Shown: piece after piece, positions 45,045 to 56,949 of the stretch
Layout of the letters: every line of letters starts with the position of its first letter
How positions within the stretch are numbered: the stretch's first letter is position 1
Origin: Campanula takesimana
Lineage: Eukaryota; Streptophyta; Magnoliopsida; Asterales; Campanulaceae
NCBI GenBank assembly: GCA_026119855.1
Contig: JAOWBW010000381.1
Span: 62,001-126,000, forward strand
DNA: 64,000 nt
Direction of reading: 5' to 3'
Made by a program: the position numbers and the translations under genes
The notes under the pieces: model-generated
Databases searched by the model: none
What the model saw: only the letters and a program-made list of their open reading frames with translations
Told to the model about the DNA's origin: nothing

Positions 45045-48000
45045 GAATCAATAGAAACAAAGTGCCATCTCGGATTGTCAGTATGGACCGCAAAGCTCCA
45101 AGCTCGTTTCTTCGGCAACATCAGGATTGTGTCCCGCCGAACAACTCTCAAAGACAGTTGACTCCATACCGATTGGGTATGACATGTCAGAAATTGTGAA
45201 TTGCCTCCGACAGAGAAGCGTCATATGATAAGACAACTCTCAAAGACAGTTGACTCCCTACCGATTGGGTATGACATGTCAGGAATTGTGAATTGACTCA
45301 GATAGAGAAGCATCGAGGGACAAGACAACTCTCAAAGACAGTTGACTCCCTACCGATTGGGTATTGCATGTCAGAAATTGTGAATTTCCCCCGACAGAGA
45401 AGCATCGAATGTTTGATTAACTCTCAAGGACAGTTAAGTCCCCAGAGGTTGAAATGCACCAAAGCATGAAGTGTCCTCGATACGACAATTTGGATCAACA
45501 TGAGAATCACTCTTCAAGTGCAACAAGAGCTGCATATGCCAAATTCAGAGGCTTTTCCTACATTGACTGGGGCTTCCGTAGCCAACATCTGAAGTTGATC
45601 CTTGCAAGACACTGGGGCCTCACCAGCAAGAATGTTGGGGGAATGATGTCAGAAAGAACAAATGGGGTTTCTTCAGCCGACGAGTGGGGCTGACCCAACC
45701 ATAGCATCCGGAGATATACCGTTGAGTAGTCTTGATCAAATGGGTGTTCGGAATTGACCTTTTGAGTGTTCGCGCTAGGCTTTCGGCTTTGCTTCACCAT
45801 ACACATCTCCATATTCCTCATTTTCACAAAAATGCAAAATTCACAATAAAGTGCAATCCATTTCATTCATGATTCTCCCTCTATTCATTCATACACTTTC
45901 AGTCATTAATTGATAAAAAGCAAATTTTGAGATGCGAGCAATGCACATGTGTCAAATAAAAAAAATCAAATGCAAAAAAAAATCATCTTGTAAAAGGAGA
46001 AATTTGACTTTCACCCTTCAAAAGGCAAATGGTTGCAAAAAGAAAAGAGAATGTATTCTTGTCCCAATCTTTCTCTGAATATCTTGATCTTAAAGATTTC
46101 AACCCATGTATGTGTTCTAAAACTTTTGTTGCACATGAATGACACTCTCGAGCACATTAATGGAGAAGATATATTTTGCTTGCTCTTGGAAATCTCTTGT
46201 AGGTACACATCGCACACCCTGCCACATCGTGGTCCTCAGAAGAAGGTTCCTCATCAACATCAGGATATATTCTGCTTGCTCTTGAAAATCTCTTGCAGGT
46301 ACACATCATCCATTCTGCCACATCATGGTCCTCACAAGAAGGATCCTCGACGAATTCGACGCTCATGTTTCTGCGTAGGGAATGAAATTTCCTAATGCCC
46401 TTTTTTGCAAAACTTGTTCGATTTGATAAAGTCGAACTACGTTGGTCTGATTCTCGAAAGAGATACGTAGGCAGCTTGAATCTTCATGCACGACCACATA
46501 CTTGCAAAAAATCTTATGCAGGTACGAAGTTGACATCACAACGAACCACATCGTGGTCTCCACAAAAAGTTCCTCGTCAAGAACAATGCTCAGGAAATGA
46601 GATTTCCCAATGGCTTTTTGGAAAATAAAATGTTCGATTTGATAAATTCAAACTACGCTGGTCTGATTCTCGAAAGAGATACGTAGGCAGCTTGAATTTT
46701 CAGGCACGACCACAAACTTGCAAAAAATCTTATGCAGGTACGAAGTTGACATCACAACGAACCACATCATGGTCTCCACAAAAAGTTCCTCGTCAACAAC
46801 AATGCTCAGGAAATGAGATTTCCCAATGGCTTTTTGGAAAATAAAATGTTCGATTTGATAAATTCGAACTACGCTGGTCTGATTCTTGAAAGAGATACGT
46901 AGGCAGCTTGAATTTTCAGGCACGACCACATACTTGCAAAAAAATCTTATGCAGGTACGAAGTTGGAACCACACAGAAAATCACATCTTGGTTTCACAAA
47001 GAGGTTTCTCATTGCAAGCAATCAAAATCCCACAACAATGGCAAAACCAAAGAGCTAACTTGCAGGTCACAACAAACAATGTTGATCGTGTCATTTCTCC
47101 TGATATACGTGAGACTTCAGTCAAAGTTGAATGATTCCAACCCGGTATCAATCGCCAAGAGTCGCAGCGACTCCAAAAGCAGAGTAGCTTGATTGTAAAA
47201 AATCAGAAACCCTTTTTAGGGTAAACAGGGATCCAGAATAAGGTTGCAGCACTCAAAACGGTGCCGAAGGACCACGTAAAGTAATGTTTCAGTAACTCTA
47301 GAAGCAGAGAAGCTTGACTGTGAAATAATTAAAAACCCTTTTAGGGTGAACGGGAATCCAAAATGAAGTTGCAGCACTCAATACAATGCCAAGAGGCCAC
47401 GCGAAGCGATGGTTCGGTGCTTAACAAAGCACAAAAATCTCATCACACAGCAACTCAAAAGCCGAAGAATTTGGGCATGGCTCAGAATGCAGCGTGTCCT
47501 TGAAATTATCTTCATGATAGTACTCTTGAAGTTCTCATTATCAAAATCATTTTAGGCCGAGACGCCTCTTAAAGCTCTCAAAATCATTTTAGGTCGAGAC
47601 GCCTCTTAAAGCTCTCATAATCATTTTAGGCCGAGACGCCTCTTAAAGCTCTCAAAATCATTTTAGGCCGAGACGCCTCTTAAAGTTCTCATTATCAGAA
47701 TCATTCTAGGCCGAGACGCCTCTTAAAGCTCTCAAAATAAATTTCGGCTTGAGAAAATTTAGATCTCGCCATCAAAATTATGTTGTTCCTTCCCCTAGAG
47801 TCAGATGCGACTCATCTTGATGTCGAATTTAGGTCATCTCCCGGATTCTGAGATGTACCCCCCGCTCCGATTGTACCTTGCGTCAATCCTTGAGTATTGT
47901 TGAATTAGGTCATCTCCAGGATTCTGAGATGTACCCCCCGCTCCGATTGTACTTTGCGTCAATCCTTGAGTATTGTTGATTTAGGTCATCTCCCGGATTC

Positions 48001-48916
48001 TAAGATGTACCCCCCGCTCCAATTGTACCTTGCGTCAATCCTTGAGTATTGTTGAATTAGATCATCTCCCGGATTCTGAGATATACCCCCCGCTCCGATT
48101 GTACCTTGCGTCAATCCTTGAGTATTGTTGAATTAGGTCATCTCCCAGATTCTGAGATGTACCCCCCCGCTCCGATTGTACCTTGCGTCAATCCTTGAGT
48201 ATTGTTGATTTAGGTCATCTCCCGGATTCTGAGATGTACCCCCCGCTCCGATTGTACCTTGCGTCAATCCTTGAGTATTGTTGAATTAGGTCATCTCCCG
48301 GATTCTGAGATGTACCCCCCGCTCCGATTGTACCTTGCGTCAATCCTTGAGTATTGTTGAATTAGGTCATCTCCCGGATTCTGAGATGTACCCCCCGCTC
48401 CGATTGTACCTTGCGTCAATCCTTGAGCATTATTGTTCCACCTTGGTCTTCTCGCCTGCCCGAGTTGTACCTCCCCCGAACTACGTTTTGACTTGGTTCC
48501 CATGAAGGGATACGTAGGCAGTTCACCCCGGTGAACTCAGTCGCTCGTTCTCATAAATATTTTCTCATGTCGATTTTCTCCCCAGCAAAGAGACCACACA
48601 TCTCAATGCAGTCCCCAGCAAAGAGACAACACATCTCAATGCTCCCCCCGCAAATTTCTTGTTTTTTAATAAACCTGAACTACGATTGGTCTGATTCTCG
48701 AAAGAGATATGTAGGTAAATCGGAAACCCGGTACCGACCATTGTTTGTGCTAGTTTGATTGTTTGTTTGAGTTAGAACTACGGAGGCTTGATTCTCGAAA
48801 GAGATACGTAGGAAGTCCTACCTTGGACCCAGCCGTTACACCCTAGACAAGATCGTGTGTCTCTTAGTGAATCGTAGAATCCCCTTTACATTACAAGGAG
48901 ATTCGACGAGGGGCTC
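45045..48916 (+). repeat. Element A 3' region: six tandem-repeat families
   Basis: From left to right: about 92-bp repeats with an aactctca..gacagtt hairpin (45142-45437); 96-bp repeats ((46171, 46267); 214-216-bp repeats (46396-46985) each with a CTACG hairpin; a roughly 124-bp pair (47178, 47303); 37-bp repeats with ttaggccgagacgcctctt (about 47545-47745, five units); 76-bp repeats with tcatctcccggattctgag (47831-48438, eight units, one of 77 bp). Three more CTACG hairpins lie at 48481, 48680 and 48778, then the polypurine tract. No protein gene. Tandem arrays in the 3' untranslated region are known for Tat elements. Confidence 0.85.
46437..48811 (+). promoter_or_regulatory. Six CTACG hairpins in element A
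   Basis: At 46437-46470, 46653-46686, 46869-46902, 48481-48517, 48680-48714 and 48778-48811. Form: gaa/aaa-CTACG, 10-12-nt bulge with ctga/ttga, inner stem TCTC-GAAA-GAGA (or TCCC-ATGAA-GGGA at 48481), then CGTAG (TGTAG at 48710), mostly followed by GCA or GAA. Same architecture as H3 of element B. Confidence 0.7.
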
Positions 48917-51798
48917 TGTAGATACCCCGATCTCGCACCTCTCATCAAACCCTTTTAATCGGTCTAAATCCTAAAATTGACCTAAGCCCTCGATTTGGCT
49001 ATGCGGGAGTGCCGTGAGCCTTATCGGTGCATCGAATGGATTAACGGACTTCAAATTCATGATCAGAGCGAAAAAACGAGTAAACAGGCATGTACTTCAA
49101 TTTTTGAGTGGCGGGACTCGAAAATAGGGCCCGCACCCTTAGAACTGCTCGTTACCGTCCATTCCGTGCATTAAAAATATATTATTTTCATACCTTGTTC
49201 ATTAACATATTTCAGATAGACGTACATGACCACAAGACTATTTCAAGCAACTTTCATGTTGGGACCGCGGACAACCGGGGTACCGTTGTGCGCACACTCA
49301 GACAAAACTTGGACTGTTGCGGAACCAATACCGGAGCAAAAATTGTGATCATTCACGCCTAAAAGAGCCAGACAAGTGGCCCAAGTTGGCTGGCCAAATT
49401 AATAAAGAAGGAGCCAATCATAATGCGACAAGTGGCACTTTGGGAAGAAGGGACGGAGACATGAGCCGTACGGCTGGTTTGGGAGGTTCAGACAGCAGTT
49501 TGTTCTTCAGCAACTTGGCCACAAAAGTCTTGATTTTGATCATTCCCAACTGCAAATGGACGGGGTAGCCACCCCCTAAACTGATCCCTAAACCCCCCCT
49601 AGAGGGCCTAAATGAAAGATTTCCACCTCCCTCATCCATATACTCAACTCCCACATCCATTATTCAAAAGAGAACACACACACTTCATACACAACTCTCC
49701 AACTCACTCCACTCCATATTCAGCCCTTTTTGCTCTCTCTCAAGCAACAAAAATACTCCCAAACCTCAGTCCCTAAGCCACTGTAGGAATTCATGGATGA
49801 GATCAACGATATCTGTTAGGAGGATTTGATAATATCTCCCCATATCTCCCAGATATTCGACTGATCCTCTTTGATTAGGCATATCCCTTTCCTAATTTAA
49901 TTGATATCGTTTCCTTATTTCTAGGTAGTAGAATTAGTATAAATAGGTGATACTTGTAATCAGTTTTATTAATCAAGAATAGAAGTTCAAGAATTGTTTA
50001 TTTTATAAACATGAAGTTTCTCTTCTTGTTCATCCTTCTCTACGCAAAATTCATCATGGCATCAGAGCTGTGATTGATCCAAATCGCTTCCGCATAAGTT
50101 TTTTTCTTTGTTTTCCGATTTTTTTTGTTCGGTTCTTTTTTTTTCGTTTCTTTGTTCCTTCTTCCTAAAACCATGACGGCAGCAACGAGACCAGCCGAGA
50201 TTCAGAATTATCGGTTTGGAGACGGTGCAATGCGATGGTGAAGGGTTTCATGAAGAAGGAAATTAAAAAAAAGTCAAGCTTGCAAAGACGGCGCAAGAGG
50301 TTTGAGGAGACTTGCAAAAACGTGTTGGGATTAAGAGTACACATAGGGCAGATAAACTAAAGTGTGCTATAAGCCGAACGAAGCAAGGAACGAAACAAAT
50401 CTGTACAGCCGGAAAGCAGCCGTCAACCAATTGATAAGTCAGTTGATCAGTCAAGTGTACAATCAGTTTTGTAGACAGAGAAGCCCAAGTGTACGTGCTG
50501 TGGAAAGATGTTACAATCTGTGGGAAATTGTTATCCGAAGGACGTAAGAAGACGTGAAGGAGCGACACAGATTATGAGACACCTTGTAGACAAGGCGCAG
50601 GCGAACAGAGGTCTCTGGTTTGAATGGTTGGATTTTTTTTAAGTTTATGGTTGATTTTTTTTTAAGTTTCAAGTTGGGCGTTTGTATCCTTCACGCGCCA
50701 ACTTGAGGGGGAGTGTAGGAATTCATGGATGAGATCAACGATATCTGTTAGGAGGATTTGATAATATCTCCCCATATCTCCCAGATATTCGACTGATCCT
50801 ATTTGATTAGGCATATCCCTTTCCTAATTTAATTGATATCGTTTCCTTATTTCTAGGTAGTAGAATTAGTATAAATAGGTGATACTTGTAATCAGTTTTA
50901 TTAATCAAGAATAGAAGTTCAAGAATTGTTTATTTTATAAACATGAAGTTTCTCTTCTTGTTCATCCTTCTCTACGCCAAATTCATTAGCCACCACTACA
51001 CCACCACACAACCACCATAAACATTCACCAAAAACAAACCAAAATAACTCACTCAAACACTCTCTCAATCTAAGGCAAACACCTTAAGAAAAGCAATAAA
51101 AAAGTCTTCCCTTGGAAGCAAAGGAAGCACACCTAGGTAATCTTTGTTCTTGTAAATTTCATCCATGTAAAATGTATATCCTTATGTGATTTGGAAAAAG
51201 GGTCTAGCCACTTGTTAGACTAGACCTCCATTTGATGTCCAAAAGATGTAATATTGATACTCTTGTTGTTCTTCTCTCTAAGTGATGACATACTATGATT
51301 AAATGCTCAAATGGCTGTTGTTTTGTGTTGTTCATATATATATCTATGTGTATCCAAAGTTTCATGTTCATAGCATCTCATTTGAGTGAGTTTTCATGGG
51401 TGTTTTCACCCCTTTTGTAAATGTTCAGCAGACTGTCCATCTGCACCTTTCTGTCTTGTTGCTCTCTTTGTGCATAGCAAACTTGGGTTTTGGTCTTAGA
51501 CCATAAAAAGGATTTTGTTCTAAACAAACATAGGAATACTATAATGTAAATATATTATTTTTACCCTGAGTGGAAGAGGTTCTTTCCATTTTTTGTTTCA
51601 ACTCTCTGTTCTCAGATTAGCATACTTCCTGTTCTGACACCAAAATGTCAGAGGTGTTTTGTGTGACTTAAACTTGCTCAATGGCCTTGAAACTTTCCAG
51701 ATATAAACTTTTATATGTTAGGAATAACTTTCATGTTTAGTGTTTCCCATGGTTCCCCCGTTTTCATGATGCCAAAAGTGGATCTTTTATGAGTATAT
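48917..51798 (+). repeat. 3' LTR of element A, interrupted and truncated
   Basis: Parts 48917-49781 and 50994-51798, split by element E, together about 1.67 kb of the 2.4-kb LTR. It breaks off after gagtatat where element C begins; the missing 0.75 kb is presumably right of C and D. Confidence 0.9.
49782..50988 (+). mobile_element. Element E: small non-coding LTR retrotransposon
   Basis: Two 275-bp LTRs (49782-50056 and 50714-50988), starting TGTAGGAATTCATGGATG, with about three differences, flanked by the perfect 5-bp duplication gccac (49777-49781 and 50989-50993). Primer-binding site TGGCATCAGAGC (one mismatch to the tRNA-iMet type) at 50057 and polypurine tract gagggggag just before 50714. 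The 657-bp interior has only a short frame (50174-50242, MTAATRPAEIQN...) and no known domain. Copia-type signals, TRIM-like size. Young. Confidence 0.92.
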
Positions 51799-52689
51799 TG
51801 TAAGGACATGACTTGCAACACAAGTCATTTAGACTTCCATTTATAAAATTATGATTATAATGTTAATTTATAAAGTATAGTTGATAATAAAATGTGTAGA
51901 ATTCCTGGATATATAATTACCTAATTGTGATGGGCAAAAGGGTAATATAATATCACTAAGCTTCTTGAAAGGGTGTAGTCCTTAGGTGAAGTGACACAAT
52001 GTTTCCTATTTAAAGGCCCTTCCATCAAGCCTAGAAACAACTATTCATTCTTGTTATCTCTCCTAAATTCTCTTCACATTATTGAAGTACTTGAGAGATT
52101 AAGAAGTCACTATTACTTAGAAGATCTTCATTCCCTACTTCTTCTTCTTCATCTTATTTCTCCCTACATCATCCATGGATTCAACAGGTATATATTTTAT
52201 CGCTTCCGCTTCATCTCTTCCTCAATCCTATTCTAAAGTGAGTGTGGCATTCAGGGATTAAAATTGTTCCAACAATTGGTATTAGAGCCCCGCTCATCTT
52301 TAGTTTAAGTTTGAGTTCTTTTTTTTGGAAAGTGTATACTTTCAATTTTGATTCATTTTCCCTGTTGAATCATTAAGTTTTGATGTTGATTGATTAGGGA
52401 CTCTAATTCGTTCATAGAGCACTGATAATCATCATCTAAAATTCAGAAAAAGGTTTGAAAGTTTTGCTCATTAAAACTAAATGGTTCAAATGTGACTATC
52501 CCTTCATAACATGGTTTTAAGTTTTCGTCCATACCATGTGGATCTACTCACTTGATTCCATTAATTTTAAGGCAAGATTATCCCTAAATAACATGGTTTT
52601 ATGTTTTAAGTACATACCATGTGGATCTACTTGTAATTCATGGCTTTTTGGGAATAAATTAAACAAATTCAGAAAGTGCAGAAAATGGG

Positions 52690-53095
52690 GTGCTCGGCCG
52701 AGTCATTTGTTTTGCTCGGCCGAGCATATGAAAAGGCGCGAACTGCTCGACCGAGTCTTTGGATTTGCTCGGCCGAGCACATGAACATGCGCCAAAAATG
52801 GCATAAACCGGTCGAAACTTTGGTCGAGTTCGGTCCGGTTCTCTTGAATACCCGGTCGGGTCTTTGGTTATGCCCGGTTAGACCAAGACTTGCGCGGCCG
52901 AGCATTTGGTTTTGCACGGTCGAGCTTTGTATGTCAAATAAGGCATTTGTTTCTGATTAAGGTGCTCGGCCGAGCACATCATATGACTCGGTCGAGCGTT
53001 TTGTTTAGAGCGGCCGAGCATAATGTGACAAATTGACCAAAATATTCTGATTAAGGTGCTCGGCCGAGCACTTCATAAGACTCGGCCGAGCAGTT
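52690..53095. repeat. Cluster of GCTCGGCCGAGC palindromes in element C leader
   Basis: At least ten words of the form (t)gctcggccgagc(a), ctcggtcgagc, gcggccgagca, gctcgaccgag lie in about 400 bp of otherwise AT-rich leader. The pair ctgattaaggtgctcggccg followed 24 bp later by an actcgg(t/c)cgagc word occurs twice (about 52956 and 53050), a roughly 94-bp repeat. Confidence 0.9.
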
Positions 53096-53654
53096 ACTGT
53101 TCACAGGTTTTGAACTTTTCTAAGTTTTGCACTATTTTGTTTTTCCCTTGGAACAAAACCTACATTATTTCAAACCTAAAAAGTTATGATTAATTATATG
53201 CTTTGACAATTTTATTCATTGTTTAAATAATATTGTCGCCTAAGTGATTTACGTTATTTAAACCCTTAAATTGTAAAATGTTGGATGTTTAAGTTAATAT
53301 GTGAATGACTTGAATTTTCCAAAGAAGATCTTGACATTTGACTAAACTTAGGCATTCATGTGGTAACAAATAAAATGAACATTAGGATATTTTCTTAGGT
53401 ACTTATGTCGGCCCAAAGGAAGATTAAGTATTTATTAAAATATAAATTCAAATTACTTGTAACCTAAGGCAATCATTTATGAGTCAACTCGCAATCCAAA
53501 GATTAGTTTTGATGTCATGTTGATTGTCTTATTGATGGATTTCGTTGATATAATTAATCATTTTTCATTTTTCATTTTGTAGTTTCTTATTCATGTTTTT
53601 GTTTTCATTCTTTTTTGTTCTCAAAACCCAACAGATTTACTTATTGCTTCATCC

Positions 53655-54158
53655 GTGATTACTGCTATGAGTACTTTACCGATGCTTAACGGGACTAATT
53701 TTAAAACTTGGAAAAATAAATTGATGATGATCTTAGGCTATATGGACATAGATCACGCATTAAGGGAACCGTTTCCTCTTCCTCTTTCTGATATAAGCAC
53801 TCAAGAAGATTGCTTAAATAATGAGAAGTGGGAACGCTCCAACCGCGTGAGCCTAATGATCATGAATATAGTTGTCCCGGAGACCATTTTGGACGGTGTC
53901 TCCAAGGACGTTGATGCTAAAACATTCCTTGATATGGTTGAGGGATGTTTGCCATCTACCTCTTCTCATGGGACAAAGAGAAAAGGGAAGGACATTGCGG
54001 TTGCAAGTAAAAAGAAGCTTAAGGGATCATCTCATGATCATAAAGAGGAATGCTTCTTTTGCAAGGACCTCACTCACATGAAGTACGACTGCCCTAAGTA
54101 TCACGCTTGGCGTGCTAAGAAAGGTATGTCATTTGGAATTATTTGTGATAAAGGCTAA
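53655..54158 (+). pseudogene. Element C gag, internally deleted
   Basis: 167 codons: MITAMSTLPMLNGTNFKTWK... is a Copia Gag start with the NGTNF-W motif. Most of the UBN2 core is missing between FLDMVEGCLPS and GTKRKGKD. The zinc knuckle CFFCKDLTHMKYDC follows (its conserved Gly before His replaced by Thr). Ends in a stop before protease. Confidence 0.8.
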
Positions 54159-54239
54159 TTTGGTTTCATTTCCTACATATACATAGTGGTTGAATTATGT
54201 TACAACAACTCACATATTGAATGTCTATGTAGGATTGCC

Positions 54240-56770
54240 TGAAATACCGAAGTCCTGGAGAAGATGAAGGATTCATCTATATGGAAGCCGGGATCCGGTT
54301 GAAGTGAAAGGCATCGGGAATTTTGGTTATTGTTAAAGTGCTTAGTGTTATTTGTATAAATAATACATTTGTTGTACCGTCATTTAGACGAAATTTGATA
54401 TTTATCACACTATTAAACAAAAAAGGTTATTTTGTTCATCTTTTATAAATGTGATTTTTATTTTAAATTCCAAGGTTGTTGGTACTAGTACTTTGTCAAG
54501 TGTTCTTTATTTACTTGACATTATTCAAACAATAAATGTGTCCCTTAAATAATGAAACCAAAACTAGAAAGCAAAAGTTATCAAGTAAAGTTTATATTTT
54601 ATTAAAGCATAGGCATTTGGGTTATATTTCCAAGAGGAAAATTGATAAGCTTATGTTAAAGGAAAATCTTAAACAAACTTTATAATTTGGAAAATACTTT
54701 TGCATTAAATGCCTTAAAGTAAATTTACAAACATTATAGTATTCTCGAGAGCATCAAGTGTCTCAATGAACTAATGCATTCGGATATTTGTAGGCCATTA
54801 ATTATTCCTTCATGGAAAAGGTCAACAATAGTTATTATGTTCAAAATTACTAACTCTTAGTTTGAATACATTTATTTGCTTCATAAAATATTGAGTTTGG
54901 ACGTTGTAAAAGTCTTATAAAGACAAAGTTGGAAATCAACTTTGAAGACTATTAAGAACATTAGGGTCATTCATGATGGTGTATACATCTTTGGAATGAT
55001 TGTTAAAAGGAACAACGTCTAGGTCCTTTTTACTCGTTATTTTGAAAGAGTGTGGGATTATCTCTCTCTACATTGAGCCGGGTACGCCTAGCATGAATAT
55101 TGTAATAGAGACATATTGAAATCCTTAAGAATATGGTAATTAGTATGTTTTATACTTCTCTTACCTCACTCATTATGAGCGATACGTTAAAGCCGCAACC
55201 TTTATTCTCATTAAAGCTCCCTCTAAGGCTACTAATATAAACCCTTAATGATTTAAGGACGCGTTCCTTATTCGTCCTTAAATCATATTCATTTATGGGG
55301 TTGTCTAGCATAAAGATAGACTTTATAAGTCTACTAAGGGCAAGTTAGACGTAAGATTATTAGTAGTTATTCATGGGGTAAGCCGAGAGAACTAGGGGAT
55401 ATATAAATTTTACAACCCGAAAGTTAGAACGTTTTGAAAAACGAGAAATGCTAGGTTCTTTTAAGGATGTTGAATTTAGTGTGAGAATTTGGAGTAATAT
55501 TTTGAATTTGAAAAGGAAGAGGAATTCATTTGTATGGAATCCATTTATATACCACTTCCCATAGTTCCAATTGGATATCAAGTTTTGAACTTGACATTCA
55601 AGAAGAACATACAATTCAAAATAAATATGATTTCCCTATAAATATTGAACAACATGGAAATGTTGATCATAAGAAGGAAATTCAACAACCTCAAAATAAG
55701 ATAGAACCGATGCCCTTTGGAAGATCCAATAGAGTAAGAAGAAAGTGCAAATCCGGATAATTATGAAGTGTATATTGCTGAGAATAAAGGACACTTAGGT
55801 TTAGTGGGAGATGAGTCTCTCATTTTCCATGAAACCATTAATAGTTCTAATTCTCATATAGTAAATTAATATCATAAATGAAGGGTTAAAATCTATAAGG
55901 ATAACAACGTTTGGGATCTTGTCCCATTACCTAAAGATGTGAAACCTATTGGGATTAAATTAATCTTTATGACCAAAAGGATTCACAAGGTAATATGGAA
56001 AGATATAAAGCCCATCTAATTGTTAAAGATTTGACTCAAAAGGAAGATATTAATTATAAAGAAAGCACTTTTCCGGTATCTTCTAAAAACACTTTTAGAT
56101 CATTATGGCACATATAGCATATTATGATCTTGAAGTTTATCAAATGGATATAAAGACAACTTTCCTTAATGGAGACATTGAGGAATATATGGTTGATTTG
56201 GATCAAACTAAGCAATTAGTTTGTGAATTTAAAGAAATCCATTTGTGGACTCAAGCAAGTTTCTCATCAATGGTACTTAATCAAGTTATTTTTATTTGGT
56301 TTTGAAAAGAATCTTGATTAAGATTGTGCATACCATAAGTTCAGTGGGAGTAAATTTATAATTTTGGTCTTATATATGGATGATGATTTTGCTTGCTAGT
56401 AATGATATGAACCTTATTAAGGAAACTAAGAAATTTCTTATTTGAAATGAAAGATCTTGGTAAGGCATCTTTGTATTAAGAATCCAAATTCACCGTGATC
56501 ACTCACGAGATGTTTTAGGATTATCACAAAAGGCCATATGGAAAGGTATTACAAAAGGTTTAGCATGCAAAAATGTAAACCACATGACACCCCTAATTTT
56601 AAAGGAGACATTCTTAGTCTCAAACAGTGTCGTAAAAGTAAATTTTGAATCCAACTATATGGAAAATTCCCTCTTTACATCAGCAGTAGGAAGCTTAATG
56701 TATATGTATATCTTACATTTAATGTTGGGATGCTTGGTAAATACCAAAGCAATCCGGAAAGAACATTAAG
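54240..56770 (+). pseudogene. Element C pol traces
   Basis: Heavily mutated: NTFVVPSFRRNLI (protease to pre-integrase, about 54365-54404), HRHLGYISKRKIDKL (about 54607), NRVRRKCKSG-type linker (to 55760), RT pieces KPIGIK (about 55943) and YQMDIKTTFLNGDIEEYM (about 56138), SAVGSLMYMY (about 56680). Many stops and shifts; integrase core and RNase H are not readable. Confidence 0.75.
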
Positions 56771-56949
56771 TAGCAGCCAAATGAATGATAGAAGTATTTA
56801 CAAAACTGATTGATACCATCACCTATTAATATTTTATGGACTTTAGGACCCTATGTAAGAAGTTTTATAACTTCAATTTTTAGCTTAGTCCATTTTATAG
56901 TATAGGCTTAAAACACAGGACTTGAAGCGAAAAGGAATGAAGATCCAAG

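Larger units (their letters stand above)
25564..51798 (+). mobile_element. Element A: Tat-lineage gypsy, pol-less, split by B, E and C
   Basis: 5' LTR 25564-27981, primer-binding site 27983-28000, gag remnants 28976-29996, long 3' repeat region, polypurine tract gaggggctc and 3' LTR from 48917. The interior without B is about 8 kb and has no protease, reverse transcriptase, RNase H or integrase. The 3' LTR is interrupted by element E (49782-50988) and cut at 51798 by element C; its remainder should lie beyond the window. LTR start (TGTAGATACCCCG), primer-binding site and polypurine tract match those of B apart from single bases, so A could be mobilised by B-like proteins. A non-autonomous (LARD-like) Tat element. 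Confidence 0.85.
51799..56949 (+). mobile_element. Element C: decayed Copia retrotransposon
   Basis: LTR 51799-52274 (476 bp, TGTAAGGACATGAC to TTCCAACA), two bases later primer-binding site TGGTATTAGAGC (52277-52288), leader with GC palindromes, gag from 53655, pol traces to about 56770. It sits in the 3' LTR of A. No 3' LTR before element D starts, so D probably inserted into it; right boundary approximate. Confidence 0.8.

Noticed and set aside
45142..45437. CRISPR-like array of short palindromic repeats
   Set aside because: The host is a plant, spacers are themselves repeated, and the series is part of a retrotransposon UTR.
46437..46470. Possible hammerhead ribozyme (ctga near gaaa)
   Set aside because: The core CUGANGA is not present (the sequence reads ctgattc) and the GAAA is a hairpin loop, not the single-stranded core; arms do not form the three-stem shape.
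52690..53095. CpG-island promoter of a host gene
   Set aside because: It lies between the primer-binding site and gag of element C; no host exon nearby.
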